This document shows positions 18,837 to 28,683 of a stretch of DNA of 64,000 bases, piece after piece. The notes under the pieces are model-generated. The model was given only the letters and a program-made list of their open reading frames with translations, did not search any database and was not told where the DNA came from. The stretch comes from Methylococcaceae bacterium (GTDB lineage: Bacteria; Pseudomonadota; Gammaproteobacteria; Methylococcales; Methylomonadaceae), in contig JADKAL010000001.1 in the NCBI GenBank assembly GCA_016715325.1, positions 62,001-126,000 on the forward strand, written 5' to 3'. Made by a program: the position numbers and the translations under genes. Each line of letters begins with the position of its first letter. Position 1 is the first letter of the stretch.

Positions 18837-19932
18837 CTAGTGTAACGTCCTCAACATATCTTTAGCTTTGTCTACTTTAGCCAAGATCGTCTCTGGTTTG
18901 GCTGTCCAATGGTAAGGTTTTGGGTTGCTATTGCGGTGGTCGAGATACTCCTGTATCGCTGTTTTGAGGTCGTCAACACTGTGGAAAACACCACGCCGGA
19001 TACGTTCCTCGGTAATGTCCCGGAAGAAACGCTCGACTAAGTTGAGCCATGAGGCCGAGGTTGGCGTGAAGTGTAAGTGGAACCGGGGATGCTGGGCCAG
19101 CCAGTCCTTTACTTCGGCATGTTTGTGCGTCGCATAGTTGTCGACGATCAAATGCAATGCCAAGGTTTTGTCGGTTCGCCGGTCAATTGTCTTCAGGAAC
19201 CTGAGGAACTCGTCGTGGCGGTGCCTGGGCTGGCATTGCCCAATCACCGTTCGGTCTGCACGTCGAGTGCCGCAAACAAAGTTGTGGTGCCATGTCGCTT
19301 ATAATCGTGCGTCATCGTCCCGCATTTTCCCGGCTTCATCGGCAGGCCGGGTTGGCTACGATCTAGCGCCTGGATTTGGCTTTTCTCGTCGACGGAAAAC
19401 ACGATGGCCTTCTCCGGTGGGTCCAGGTAAAGGCCCACGACATCGCGCAACTTTTCGGCGAACAGCGGGTCGTTCGAAACCTTAAAGCCCTTCACTTGAT
19501 GGGGCTTCAGTTTGTGCTCCGCCAGATGCCGTGCACCGCCATCCGGGAAATGCCGACCTGCTCCGCCATCGTCCGGCAACTCCACTGCGTCGCGGCAGCC
19601 GGTTTACCGGTCAATGTCAAGGCCAGGACTTCTTGGACTTTGTCAGTCGGCAGCGGCGGTATCCGCGACGGGCGGGTCTTGCCTTTCTTGAGCCCTTCAA
19701 CACCACTTTCGAGATAGCGATTCCGCCACTTGTTCAAGGTCGGGTTGCTGACCCCCAACGTTGCCATAATGACCGTTGTTGACAAGCCCTCGGCGGTCAT
19801 CAGTACCATTCTAGCCCGTAGTCTTTGTTTAGCCCCAACAGACCGGCTCTTCACCCAGCGTTCCAGTTCTGTTCGATCCTCTTCAATCAGTGTAATTTTC
19901 ATTGGCGTTCTCATGGACACCAATTGTATCAT
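18837..19932 (-). pseudogene. IS630 transposase, two frameshifts
   Basis: Three overlapping frames together make one DDE transposase. 19932-19507 carries the helix-turn-helix half (LGVSNPTLNKWRNRYLESG) up to MAVHGIW. The 19585-19244 frame continues with [16 protein letters not shown] and the first Asp ([17 protein letters not shown]). 19247-18837 has the second Asp ([12 protein letters not shown]) and the Glu ([16 protein letters not shown]). The first junction fits loss of four bases (a CTGG unit) near 19513 and the second loss of one G near 19247. The product cannot be full length as read. Confidence 0.85.
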
Positions 19933-19960
19933 ATCTTAATGTTTGTTGAGGACGTTACAC
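18840..19960. mobile_element. IS630-family insertion sequence
   Basis: About 1.12 kb. The terminal inverted repeats are GTGTAACGTCCTCAACA (18840-18856) and its complement (19944-19960). They are flanked by the TA duplication typical of IS630 (18838-18839 and 19961-19962). The transposase stop codon TAG uses the flanking TA. The transposase is broken, so the copy is probably dead unless helped in trans. Confidence 0.9.
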
Positions 19961-20256
19961 TAGAAGTGATCGGCTGCACAATTCCGGAAATAATCAGCCA
20001 ACGCTGATCAAAGTAACATTAATAGGCCTTTGCGGTATTATTTTATCTTCAATTCATAAGTGTAACCGAATGTTAGCATAATATTATTTGAATGGATTTG
20101 TGTATTTTTATAAGAAAAGTAGGTTAAAATAGGCGGTTTTAAAACTTGGCTGGACAGGATTTAAAGTTGTCATACAGAGTCAAGGACAAATCTCAAATGA
20201 GCCGTGTCGTAAGTGCGGTTACCAGATAAGCTTTTCGCCAACTTTAGAGTAAAACT

Positions 20257-22341
20257 ATGACAGATTTATCGCTTTACAGAAATATCGGTATATTCGCGCA
20301 CGTCGATGCCGGTAAAACTACTACAACCGAACGGATCTTAAAGCTCACCGGAAAGATTCACAAAATCGGCGAGGTGCACGACGGCGCGGCGACAACCGAC
20401 TTCATGGTTCAAGAACAAGAGCGCGGGATTACCATTCAATCGGCTGCAACGACCTGTTTCTGGAAAGATCATCGTTTTAACATTATCGATACACCCGGCC
20501 ACGTCGATTTTACGATCGAAGTGTATCGTTCATTAAAAGTATTGGACGGCGGCATCGGTGTATTTTGCGGTTCCGGCGGTGTAGAACCGCAATCGGAAAC
20601 CAACTGGCGCTATGCAAACGATTCTAAAGTATCCCGCGTTATTTACGTCAATAAGCTGGATCGATTGGGTGCTGATTTCTACCGCGTTGTTAAGCAAGTC
20701 GAAGATGTCCTTGGCGCCGTTCCTGTGGTCATGACTTTGCCAATCGGTCGCGAAGATCAGTTCGCCGGCGTTGTCGATTTATTGACCCGCAAAGCCTGGA
20801 TCTGGGACGATTCCGGGGATCCGATGAAATATGAAATCAAAGACGTACCAGCGGATATGGAAGCGGATGTTGAAAAATGGCGTGAAAAATTGATCGACCA
20901 AGTTGCCGATCAAGATGACGACGTTATGGAAAAGTATTTGGGCGGCGAAGAGCCGACGATCGACGAAATCAAACGTTGCTTGCGCAAAGGCACCATCAGC
21001 ATGGCGTTTTTTCCGACTTATTGCGGATCGTCTTTCAAAAACAAAGGCGTTCAATTAGTGCTGGATGCTGTTATCGATTATCTGCCCAATCCGACTGAAG
21101 TGAATCCGCAACCGGAAACCGACCTTGAAGGTAATCCAACCGGCGAAAAAGCTATCGTCGATCCCGATCGCCCGGTTCGCGCCTTGGTCTTTAAGATTAT
21201 GGACGACCGTTTCGGTGCGTTAAACTTCGTACGAATCTACTCGGGCCGCTTGAAAAAAGGCGATACCTTATTGAACACCTTTACCGGTAAAACCGAACGT
21301 GTCGGTCGTATGGTGGAAATGCATGCGGACGATACGAAAGAAATCGAAACTGCGCAAGCCGGTGACATCGTGGCCTTGATCGGTTTGAAAAACGTGCAAA
21401 CCGGCCATACCCTATGCGATCCCGACAAACCGGCAACCTTGGAGCCGATGGTTTTCCCCGATCCCGTTATTTCTGTGTCGATATCGCCTAAAGATAAAGG
21501 CTCGAACGAAAAAATGGGCGTTGCTTTAGGCAAGATGGTTAAAGAAGATCCTTCTTTCCACGTGATGACCGACGAAGACAGCGGCGAAACCATTCTGAAA
21601 GGGATGGGCGAGTTGCACTTAGATATTAAAGTCGACATTCTAAAACGGACGCACGGCGTTGATGTTGTTGTGGGTAAACCGCAAGTTGCATACCGCGAAA
21701 CGATTACCAAACGGGTTGAAGACGAATACACCCACAAGAAGCAGTCAGGCGGTTCGGGTCAATACGGTAAAATTAACTACATCATTGAGCCTATGGAGCC
21801 GGGTAGCGGCTTTGTGTTTGAATCTGCCGTAACCGGCGGTAATGTGCCGCGCGAATACTGGCCTGCGGTTGAAAAAGGCTTCAAAAGTATGTTGGACAAA
21901 GGCGTACTTGCCGGTTTCCCATGCTTGGACTTCAAAGTCACCTTGACCGACGGTGCGTTCCACGCTGTCGACTCGTCGGCAATTGCGTTTGAAATCGCAG
22001 CGAAAGCGGCCTTCCGTCAATCCATACCGAAAGCAGGACCGCAATTGCTGGAACCGATCATGAAAGTGGATACCTTCACACCGGATGCTCACGTGGGAGA
22101 TGTCATCGGCGACCTTAACCGCCGCCGCGGCATGATCAAATCGCAAGATCCAGGTGTTACCGGCGTTCGTGTAAAAGCGGATGTGCCATTAAGCGAAATG
22201 TTCGGTTATATCGGCGATTTGCGCACGATGACTTCAGGTCGCGGTCAATTCTCGATGGAGTTCTCACACTATCTGCCATGCCCTAAAAACGTATCGGAAG
22301 AAGTGATTAAAGAAGTTAACGAGCGTAATAAAAACAAGTAG
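20257..22341 (+). CDS. fusA2: Elongation factor G, second-type (FusA2-like)
   Basis: A 694-residue translational GTPase. The G motifs are [15 protein letters not shown] (P-loop), [14 protein letters not shown] (switch I), DTPGHVDFT (G3) and NKLDR (G4). Domain IV has VAYRETI and [10 protein letters not shown], and the C-terminus has [15 protein letters not shown]. It stands alone rather than in the str operon with rpsL, rpsG and tuf. Its wording ([20 protein letters not shown]) is that of the EF-G2/FusA2 paralogue of Gammaproteobacteria, whose exact role (elongation or recycling) is uncertain. An intrinsic terminator follows. Confidence 0.88.
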   Translation: MTDLSLYRNIGIFAHVDAGKTTTTERILKLTGKIHKIGEVHDGAATTDFMVQEQERGITIQSAATTCFWKDHRFNIIDTPGHVDFTIEVYRSLKVLDGGIGVFCGSGGVEPQSETNWRYANDSKVSRVIYVNKLDRLGADFYRVVKQVEDVLGAVPVVMTLPIGREDQFAGVVDLLTRKAWIWDDSGDPMKYEIKDVPADMEADVEKWREKLIDQVADQDDDVMEKYLGGEEPTIDEIKRCLRKGTISMAFFPTYCGSSFKNKGVQLVLDAVIDYLPNPTEVNPQPETDLEGNPTGEKAIVDPDRPVRALVFKIMDDRFGALNFVRIYSGRLKKGDTLLNTFTGKTERVGRMVEMHADDTKEIETAQAGDIVALIGLKNVQTGHTLCDPDKPATLEPMVFPDPVISVSISPKDKGSNEKMGVALGKMVKEDPSFHVMTDEDSGETILKGMGELHLDIKVDILKRTHGVDVVVGKPQVAYRETITKRVEDEYTHKKQSGGSGQYGKINYIIEPMEPGSGFVFESAVTGGNVPREYWPAVEKGFKSMLDKGVLAGFPCLDFKVTLTDGAFHAVDSSAIAFEIAAKAAFRQSIPKAGPQLLEPIMKVDTFTPDAHVGDVIGDLNRRRGMIKSQDPGVTGVRVKADVPLSEMFGYIGDLRTMTSGRGQFSMEFSHYLPCPKNVSEEVIKEVNERNKNK

Positions 22342-22361
22342 TTATAATTTTTATTTCATCT

Positions 22362-22399
22362 AAATCTCTTCTCTTGCAAAGGGGAAGAGATTTTTTTTG
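22362..22399 (+). terminator. Intrinsic terminator of fusA2
   Basis: AAATCTCTTC (22362-22371) pairs with GAAGAGATTT (22384-22393) and is followed by a T run. It lies about 20 bases after the stop. Confidence 0.85.
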
Positions 22400-22671
22400 C
22401 GCGATATTCTGGGTTATTTTCACTCCATCATCACTATAGATTCGGCCCTATGAAGTATTTACTTCCGTTCGTCTTGAGCCTGTCGAAAGGCGGTCTGTGC
22501 TTCGACTCGCTCAGCACGAACGGTTCAGACTTTAAAAGGCCGAATCAATAGCTTAAGTTGAGCTTCATTCCATTCAACCCAGCCTATGGCCCTTCAAAAC
22601 AATAAATGGGGGCAGGGGACCTCGATTGATTTGTCTTGCCCACCACGTACGGCGGATAAAATTGTGTTCGC
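22400..22671. other. Intergenic region with a full dispersed repeat
   Basis: Between the fusA2 terminator and the HAD gene stop. The only recognisable content is the 118-bp repeat at 22434-22551. Confidence 0.65.
22434..22551 (+). repeat. Dispersed MITE-like repeat, full-length reference copy (118 bp)
   Basis: Ends CTATAGATTCGGCC and GGCCGAATCAATAG are imperfect inverted repeats. Inside, GTTCGTCTTGAGCCTGTCGA faces TCGACTCGCTCAGCACGAAC, so the unit folds into a long hairpin. It is nearly the exact reverse complement of 47214-47332. Confidence 0.9.
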
Positions 22672-23496
22672 TTAATTCAGCTTTTTCAACGCTTCCGTAA
22701 CAGCTCTAATATCGTTCATGACCCAGGTCGGTTGATAGTCGGAGGCTTTAAGGTCTTCGGCTGTGGAAACGCCGGTCATTACCATCAAGCTTCGGATTCC
22801 GGTGCGGATAGCGCCTAAAATATCGGTTTCCAGTTTGTCGCCGATGGCAATGGTTTCATTCAACCCGGAACCTAATTTAGCCATCGCTTGCCGATACATG
22901 ATGGGTTCTGGTTTGCCGATAATTAGCGGACTTACGCCGGTTGCTGCTTCCAATGCCGCCAAAATAGCACCGTTGCCGTGGGTTAAACCGCGTTCGGTGG
23001 GTAAGGTGGTGTCGCCGTTAGTGCCGATAAATTTTGCACCGGCGCGGATATTCAGCGTAGCCGTCGCCAGCTTATCCCAGTTGATGCCGTGGTCTTGTCC
23101 GCTGACAACGACATCGGCGCCCTTAGTTGTTTCGCTATCCAATTCGTAAATACCGGTTAAAGTAAAGCCTTTGTCCAGCAAGGCTTGCTTAGCGCCGTCT
23201 TCGCCGATCAGAAATATGCGTGTGTGTTTCGGGTCCATGTGCTCGGCAAGATACATCGCCGTTGCCATCGCCGACGTCATGATGTCCTCCAATTCGACTG
23301 TAACACCCATGCCCGCCAGCTTTTCCACATATTGCTGCGGAGTAGAACTGGCGTTATTGGTAGCGAGAATAAAGCGCAGATTCTTATCGCGCAGGGTTTG
23401 GAAAAAGTCCGTTAAACCGTCAATGGCTTGGTTGCCGTGCCAGAGCACGCCGTCCATGTCGATGATGAGGGCTTTAATATCGGTAAAGGGCGTCAT
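22672..23496 (-). CDS. HAD-superfamily (IIA, NagD-like) phosphatase
   Basis: A 274-residue protein with IDMDGVLWHGNQAIDG (motif I, Asp nucleophile), LATNNAS (motif II), the cap domain, KPEPIMYRQA (motif III Lys) and AIGDKLETDILGAIRTG (motif IV). This is the layout of NagD/phosphoglycolate-type phosphatases. The substrate is not predictable from sequence. It is divergent from dnaB with about 300 bases between them. Confidence 0.88.
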   Translation of the reverse strand: MTPFTDIKALIIDMDGVLWHGNQAIDGLTDFFQTLRDKNLRFILATNNASSTPQQYVEKLAGMGVTVELEDIMTSAMATAMYLAEHMDPKHTRIFLIGEDGAKQALLDKGFTLTGIYELDSETTKGADVVVSGQDHGINWDKLATATLNIRAGAKFIGTNGDTTLPTERGLTHGNGAILAALEAATGVSPLIIGKPEPIMYRQAMAKLGSGLNETIAIGDKLETDILGAIRTGIRSLMVMTGVSTAEDLKASDYQPTWVMNDIRAVTEALKKLN

Positions 23497-23799
23497 GAGG
23501 ATTGTTCCGAAAAATGGGGGTATTGTCGGAGTAATTCGGCTTTAGTTCAAGATCGATTCAATTCTGAAATCTTAGTGAATGATGGTTTAACGTCCTTCCA
23601 CTATCGTTGCCTTACTGTTTTTTGGTATTATCTGCGGCCTAACAATGATAGTGCATTCGTTACAAGATGCTTTTTAATTGAGACTCTCAGATTCAATTCG
23701 TTTATTAGCATTCAGGGTATGATGTCCGATTAGCTTGAAACCAAGCCTACTTCCGGCTAAAAATTACCGTCACAAATTTAATACCTAGCCGTTATAACG
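23497..23799. other. Divergent intergenic region between the HAD gene and dnaB
   Basis: About 300 bases that must hold the promoters of both genes. I cannot point to convincing -35/-10 pairs and see no repeat or RNA gene. Confidence 0.5.
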
Positions 23800-25194
23800 A
23801 TGACTGAAAATTTTGCGTTCGATCAAAACTACGATTACGAATCGTTAAAAATTCCGCCCAATTCCATTCAATCCGAGCAATCCGTGCTGGGCGGTTTGAT
23901 GCTGGATAATATGACGTGGGATTCGGTTGCGGATAAACTCGGCGAAAACGATTTTTACCGGAAAGATCATCAATTAATCTTTCGCACGATTGCCAAACTG
24001 GCGGAAGCGCAAACACCGTTCGACGTGATTACCATTTCCGAAGCGCTGGAAGCGACCGGCGATTTGGAAACCATCGGCGGTTTACCGTATTTAGGGATGC
24101 TGGCGCGGGATACGCCCAGTGCGGCGAATATCGTCAGCTATGCGGCTATCGTCAGAGATCGTTCGGTATTGCGGCAGTTGATCCATGTCGGCACCAAAAT
24201 TACCGATTCGGCGTTCACTACCGAAGGCCGGTCTACCTCCGAGCTATTAGAAGAAGCCGAGCGCGAGGTTTTTAAGATTGCCGAACAACGTCAGCGCGGG
24301 CAGGGCGGGTTTATCGGGATTAAACCTTTATTGGCTAAAGCGGTCGATAAGATCGAGATGTTGTTCGAGCAGGAAGGTCATATCACCGGTGCGGCGACGG
24401 GATTTACCGATCTGGACGACCTGACGTCCGGTTTACAACCGTCCGATCTCATTATCGTTGCCGGACGTCCTTCGATGGGTAAAACGACCATCGCCATGAA
24501 TATGGCGGAAAATATCGCAATTAAAGGCGGTAAGCCCGTCGCTATCTTCAGTATGGAAATGCCGGGCGATGCGCTGGCGATGCGGATGATGTCGTCGCTC
24601 GGACGGATCGATCAACACAAAGTCCGGACCGGTAAATTGGAGGACGACGAATGGCCGAGGTTAACATCCGCCATTAGCATTCTCGGCGAAACCAAGATGT
24701 TCATCGACGATACCCCGGCATTGACGCCGACCGAAGTACGCGCCAGGGCCAGACGGTTAACGCGCGAACACGGACAGTTAGGGCTGATCGTGCTCGATTA
24801 TTTACAACTGATGCAATCGCCTTCCAGCGGCGATAACCGGGTGCAACAAATTTCGGATATTTCCCGCGGCTTGAAAGCCTTGGCCAAAGAGCTGAATGTG
24901 CCGGTCGTGGCCTTGTCCCAGTTAAACCGTAACCTTGAGTCCCGGCCGAACAAACGGCCTATGATGTCGGATTTACGCGAATCCGGTGCGATCGAGCAGG
25001 ATGCGGATTTAATCATCTTTGTGTATCGCGACGAAGTTTACAATGAAGACAGCCCGGATAAAGGGATAGCCGAAGTGATTATCGGCAAACAACGGAACGG
25101 GCCGTTAGGGACGGTGCGTTTAACCTTTTTGGGTCAATACACGCGATTCGAGAATTACGCGGGCAATTCCTACAGCAGCGAGGGTTATGAATAA
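23800..25194 (+). CDS. dnaB: Replicative DNA helicase DnaB
   Basis: A 464-residue hexameric helicase. The N-terminal domain begins SLKIPPNSIQSEQSVLGGLM. The RecA-like domain has AGRPSMGKTTIAMNMAE (Walker A), LIVLDYLQLM (Walker B) and SQLNRNLESRPNKRPMMSDL, with the arginine finger region RESGAIEQDAD. It unwinds DNA at the replication fork. It is followed 15 bases later by alr, a pairing common in Gammaproteobacteria. No intein is present. Confidence 0.98.
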   Translation: MTENFAFDQNYDYESLKIPPNSIQSEQSVLGGLMLDNMTWDSVADKLGENDFYRKDHQLIFRTIAKLAEAQTPFDVITISEALEATGDLETIGGLPYLGMLARDTPSAANIVSYAAIVRDRSVLRQLIHVGTKITDSAFTTEGRSTSELLEEAEREVFKIAEQRQRGQGGFIGIKPLLAKAVDKIEMLFEQEGHITGAATGFTDLDDLTSGLQPSDLIIVAGRPSMGKTTIAMNMAENIAIKGGKPVAIFSMEMPGDALAMRMMSSLGRIDQHKVRTGKLEDDEWPRLTSAISILGETKMFIDDTPALTPTEVRARARRLTREHGQLGLIVLDYLQLMQSPSSGDNRVQQISDISRGLKALAKELNVPVVALSQLNRNLESRPNKRPMMSDLRESGAIEQDADLIIFVYRDEVYNEDSPDKGIAEVIIGKQRNGPLGTVRLTFLGQYTRFENYAGNSYSSEGYE

Positions 25195-25209
25195 TCGCAA
25201 GGTAAGCCG

Positions 25210-26316
25210 TTGAACCCATCGGTGCAAGGGATTGCTTATGCCGAGATCGACCTGGCTGCGGTCCGGCACAATCTGAACATCGTACGAAACCATGCACCGC
25301 AAGCTAACATTATGGCGGTTATTAAAGCGAATGCTTACGGTCATGGGATGGTTAGGATAGCCAAAGCGCTTGAGAATGCAGATGCTTTTGCCGTCGCCCG
25401 AATAGATGAAGCCGTGCGATTACGTCAAGCAGGCATTCGTCAGCGGATTGCGGTTTTACAAGGTTTCAGCACGGATGAAGAATTGCAATATCTTATCGAC
25501 TTTAACCTAGAAGCCGTTATTCATTCCAATCATCAGATCGAAATGCTTGAAAATCGACAGGACCGAACCGCTTTGACGGTTTGGTTAAAAATCGATACCG
25601 GCATGAATCGGCTGGGTTTTAAGCCAAAAGAAACCGATAAAGTGATTCAACAATTAAAAGATATTAGCGTCGTTAAACAGCCTTTCAATTTGATGACCCA
25701 TTTGGCTAGTGCGGATGATCAGGGTAGCGACTTTACAACGCAACAAATCGACCTATTTAATCAAGCTTTGATAGGTGTTGAAGGGGAACGTAGTATCGGT
25801 AATTCAGCGGGATTGATGGCTTGGAAAAGCGCTATTAACGATTGGGTCCGGCCCGGAATTATGCTTTACGGAATTTCGCCGTTTCCGGATTCAACCGGTT
25901 CTTCGTTCGATTTAAAACCGGTGATGAGTTTTCATTCCCGGTTAATTACCGTTAAGTCCTTAGAGAAGGGCGAATCTGTCGGCTACGGAAATAGCTGGGT
26001 TTGCACCAAGCCGATTCTACTCGGTGTAGTGGCAATCGGTTACGGCGACGGTTATCCCCGTCACGCTAAACCCGGAACGCCTGTACTTATAAACGGGCAG
26101 CGCGTCCCATTGATAGGCCGGGTATCAATGGATATGTTAACAGTCGATTTATCTTCACTACCTCAAGCTAAGCCCGGCGATAAAGCAACTTTGTGGGGCG
26201 ACGGTCTTCCGGTCGAAGAAATCGCAAGCTTTGCCGATACCATCCCTTATACCTTAGTGTGCGGGGTAACTCAACGCGTTCATATAATCGACCATGCCGG
26301 AGAAGCGGCGGTATAG
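25210..26316 (+). CDS. alr: Alanine racemase
   Basis: A 368-residue PLP enzyme with AVIKANAYGHG (the Lys that binds PLP) and the catalytic Tyr region GYGDGYPRHAKPGTPVLING, followed by GRVSMDM. It makes D-alanine for peptidoglycan. The start is given as TTG at 25210, because no in-frame ATG precedes the conserved YAEIDLAAVRHNL. A GTG at 25222 is an alternative. It lies directly after dnaB, probably in one transcript. Confidence 0.95.
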   Translation: MNPSVQGIAYAEIDLAAVRHNLNIVRNHAPQANIMAVIKANAYGHGMVRIAKALENADAFAVARIDEAVRLRQAGIRQRIAVLQGFSTDEELQYLIDFNLEAVIHSNHQIEMLENRQDRTALTVWLKIDTGMNRLGFKPKETDKVIQQLKDISVVKQPFNLMTHLASADDQGSDFTTQQIDLFNQALIGVEGERSIGNSAGLMAWKSAINDWVRPGIMLYGISPFPDSTGSSFDLKPVMSFHSRLITVKSLEKGESVGYGNSWVCTKPILLGVVAIGYGDGYPRHAKPGTPVLINGQRVPLIGRVSMDMLTVDLSSLPQAKPGDKATLWGDGLPVEEIASFADTIPYTLVCGVTQRVHIIDHAGEAAV

Positions 26317-26363
26317 TTTGATAAAGCTAAGATAGGGCCCGAAAATTATCTCATCCGGGGAAG

Positions 26364-27575
26364 GTGTGCATGGTGATTTTAGTAAATCGGATTATTCGTT
26401 TAGCTTTAGTCTTTAGCTTGCTTCATACGGCAGAGTCGAGCGCTTGGGAACAAATCCGTTGTATTGCGCCAATGAACAAAGGCTTGAAAAAACATTGGAA
26501 GACAATGGTTTATAAGCCCGTTATTGATCCGGTTACTATCCCGGAAGGTTCGCCGCAATATTTTGCAATTCTTGAAGCCCTTGACCGCATGAATCGAAAT
26601 CCCAGTAACTTTCGTTACGAATTCGGCGGCATGGATAACAATGACGGAATCGCTGCAAACAATGGCGAAAGTGAAATCTCAATGCAAGATTTAGGGCCGG
26701 ATTTTTCTAAAAATTCTGCGGTTGAGTCTAGCGATTCCGACTATTCGCCGACGTGTACGGCGACCGAATCAGACATCGTTATCAATACCCATTATCGAAT
26801 GAATCGTCCTCCTAACGATAGCAATAAGTTATCCGTTAGTAAGACGAAAAATCAATTATTCGCTTACGGTGGAAGTTATGCCAGTTTGGTTTCTACGGTG
26901 ATGCACGAATTAGGTCACAGTGCCGGACTGCATCATGAGTGTGATGTTCTAAACCTCATGGGAGGTAATAATCTGCTTACGGCAAACGGCAATGAATTCG
27001 AACCTTATATCGGAGAAGACGCCGCTACTGGGTTAATAACGTTGTTCGGTCGCTCAGTAAGCGCGTTGGAAGATGTGAGCCTTAGTCATTGGCGTTACGG
27101 GGATAAGCTGGCAGCGAAGGACGGCAGTATTTTTAGCATTCATCATCGTACTCGGGTTTTCGATTCGAATAAAAATGAATTAAAAACGGTCTGTCCTTAC
27201 ATCAATTCCGATCTGGACGGACCGCCCATATCGAATTGTCCGGAGCCGGTCTATCGAGTTGTCAAAGGTCAGCCTGTCAATATCGAATTGACCTATGAAA
27301 ATGCCGGAAAAACAACACCGGTTAGTATTGAGGCCCGCTATTATCTTTCTAACGACAACAAAATCGATCAGTCTGATACGCTGATAAAGACTCGAACTTA
27401 TTCAATTAAACGAGACGGAAAACCGTCTACCTTTACGACAACACTGATAATTCCGAAAGCTGTAATTTCGAGCCGCGACTATTGGCTGGGTTGTGTGATT
27501 AAATTAAGCCAAAAGAATTTAATCGAAAGCAATGAAGCCGATAATCGGACTTATGTCGGCATTAAAGTTGACTAG
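26364..27575 (+). CDS. Secreted zinc metalloprotease (matrixin/metzincin-like) with C-terminal CARDB-like domain
   Basis: A 403-residue protein with an N-terminal hydrophobic signal (IIRLALVFSLLHTAESSAWE). HELGHSAGLHHE gives HExxHxxGxxH at His181, Glu182, His185 and His191, and LNLMGG is a plausible Met-turn. The C-terminal ~110 residues (GQPVNIELTYENAGKTTPVS, then LIIPKAVISSRDYWLG) look like a CARDB/immunoglobulin-type adhesion domain. It is likely exported to the periplasm or outside; the substrate is unknown. It is a single gene after alr, in the same direction. Confidence 0.82.
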   Translation: MCMVILVNRIIRLALVFSLLHTAESSAWEQIRCIAPMNKGLKKHWKTMVYKPVIDPVTIPEGSPQYFAILEALDRMNRNPSNFRYEFGGMDNNDGIAANNGESEISMQDLGPDFSKNSAVESSDSDYSPTCTATESDIVINTHYRMNRPPNDSNKLSVSKTKNQLFAYGGSYASLVSTVMHELGHSAGLHHECDVLNLMGGNNLLTANGNEFEPYIGEDAATGLITLFGRSVSALEDVSLSHWRYGDKLAAKDGSIFSIHHRTRVFDSNKNELKTVCPYINSDLDGPPISNCPEPVYRVVKGQPVNIELTYENAGKTTPVSIEARYYLSNDNKIDQSDTLIKTRTYSIKRDGKPSTFTTTLIIPKAVISSRDYWLGCVIKLSQKNLIESNEADNRTYVGIKVD

Positions 27576-27650
27576 GTCTTTTAGATTCGTCCCTGTGTAG
27601 TCTTAACTGCTCTGTTCGCTTTGCGCCGCAAGAGCGGGGCTTTTTTTGCA

Positions 27651-27686
27651 CAGCACGAACGGTTCAGCCTATAAAAGGCCGAATAA
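27651..27686 (+). repeat. Dispersed MITE-like repeat, right-end fragment
   Basis: CAGCACGAACGGTTCAGCC and ATAAAAGGCCGAATAACTA match only the last third of the repeat. A T run directly before it (27641-27647) may belong to a weak terminator. Confidence 0.7.
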
Positions 27687-27846
27687 CTAAGTAACCGATC
27701 TAAAAGTCAATTTCAACAGAAATGCGCTTAAAAATAAACGGGCTGCAATTAACTGAAGCCCAATCATAGCGAAAATTCTATAATACCGTTCTACGTTTAA
27801 AGAGCGATCCTAAATTTCTCCCTAACCGATCCGAAAAGGAAGATAA

Positions 27847-28578
27847 ATGTCATTGGAAATCATGCTTATTGTTATTGTGACGGCTGTGGTTCAGTCGGTC
27901 TTCGGTGCGGGTATTTTACTTATCGGCACTCCGCTCTTACTTTTACTCGGCTATTCGTTTGTCGACGTTTTGATTGTATTGTTGCCGATATCGTTAGCGA
28001 TGAATGTGATGAAAATTACGAAATATCATGCCCATATCGATTTATCGTTAGTACGTAGGGTTATGGTGTTGACGCTTCCGGCTATTGCCGTATTTCTATT
28101 TTTGGTAACGCATGTGCAAATCAACATCGGCCTGATTATCGGGCCTTTTTTAATATTCATCGCGTTTAAGTCGATTTCGGCAACAGTCGAACATATCCTC
28201 GACCGCTTAATGCGCTATGAAAATCTGTATTTGCTGACCGTAGGCATTGTGCACGGCACCAGTAACTTGGGCGGTTCGTTATTGACCGCTTTAGTTCACC
28301 ACAAACATTATCCTAAGGATGTGGCAAGAGTCACTATCGCCGCATGTTACAGTACATTTGCTATTGTTCAGTTAGTGACATTGGCGTTATTTAGCCGTCA
28401 ACAAGTCGATATCCCTATATTTGGAAATATAATTTATATCTTAGTCGCTACCGTTATTTTCGAGTTGATCGACTCGACTTTCTTTAGCCGGATCGAACAG
28501 GATAGATATAGGCATATTTTTGCCGGTTTTTTGGCATTCTCGGGTTTGGTGCTCATTATGAAATCGTTTATGCATTAG
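27847..28578 (+). CDS. TauE/SafE-family membrane transporter
   Basis: A 243-residue, very hydrophobic protein with about seven to eight membrane segments. It opens LEIMLIVIVTAVVQSVFGAG and has the family-like FGAGILLIGTPLLLLLGYSF and a mirrored HGTSNLGGSLLTALVHHKHY in the second half. The family exports or imports sulfite, sulfoacetate and similar anions. The substrate here is unknown. A ribosome site (AAAGGAAG) lies upstream. Confidence 0.8.
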   Translation: MSLEIMLIVIVTAVVQSVFGAGILLIGTPLLLLLGYSFVDVLIVLLPISLAMNVMKITKYHAHIDLSLVRRVMVLTLPAIAVFLFLVTHVQINIGLIIGPFLIFIAFKSISATVEHILDRLMRYENLYLLTVGIVHGTSNLGGSLLTALVHHKHYPKDVARVTIAACYSTFAIVQLVTLALFSRQQVDIPIFGNIIYILVATVIFELIDSTFFSRIEQDRYRHIFAGFLAFSGLVLIMKSFMH

Positions 28579-28683
28579 AGCTTCAAGTCGGCTTCGTAGG
28601 ATGCGCTTTCCTGATCGGCGTCATGAACTATTGGTTACAAAACATCGGCTAAATACCGTATTTATTAAATAAATCAATTTACT

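Noticed and set aside
27610..27647. Terminator after the metzincin gene
   Set aside because: A T run is present, but the stem around GCGCCGCAAGAGCGGGGC is poorly paired, so it is not listed.
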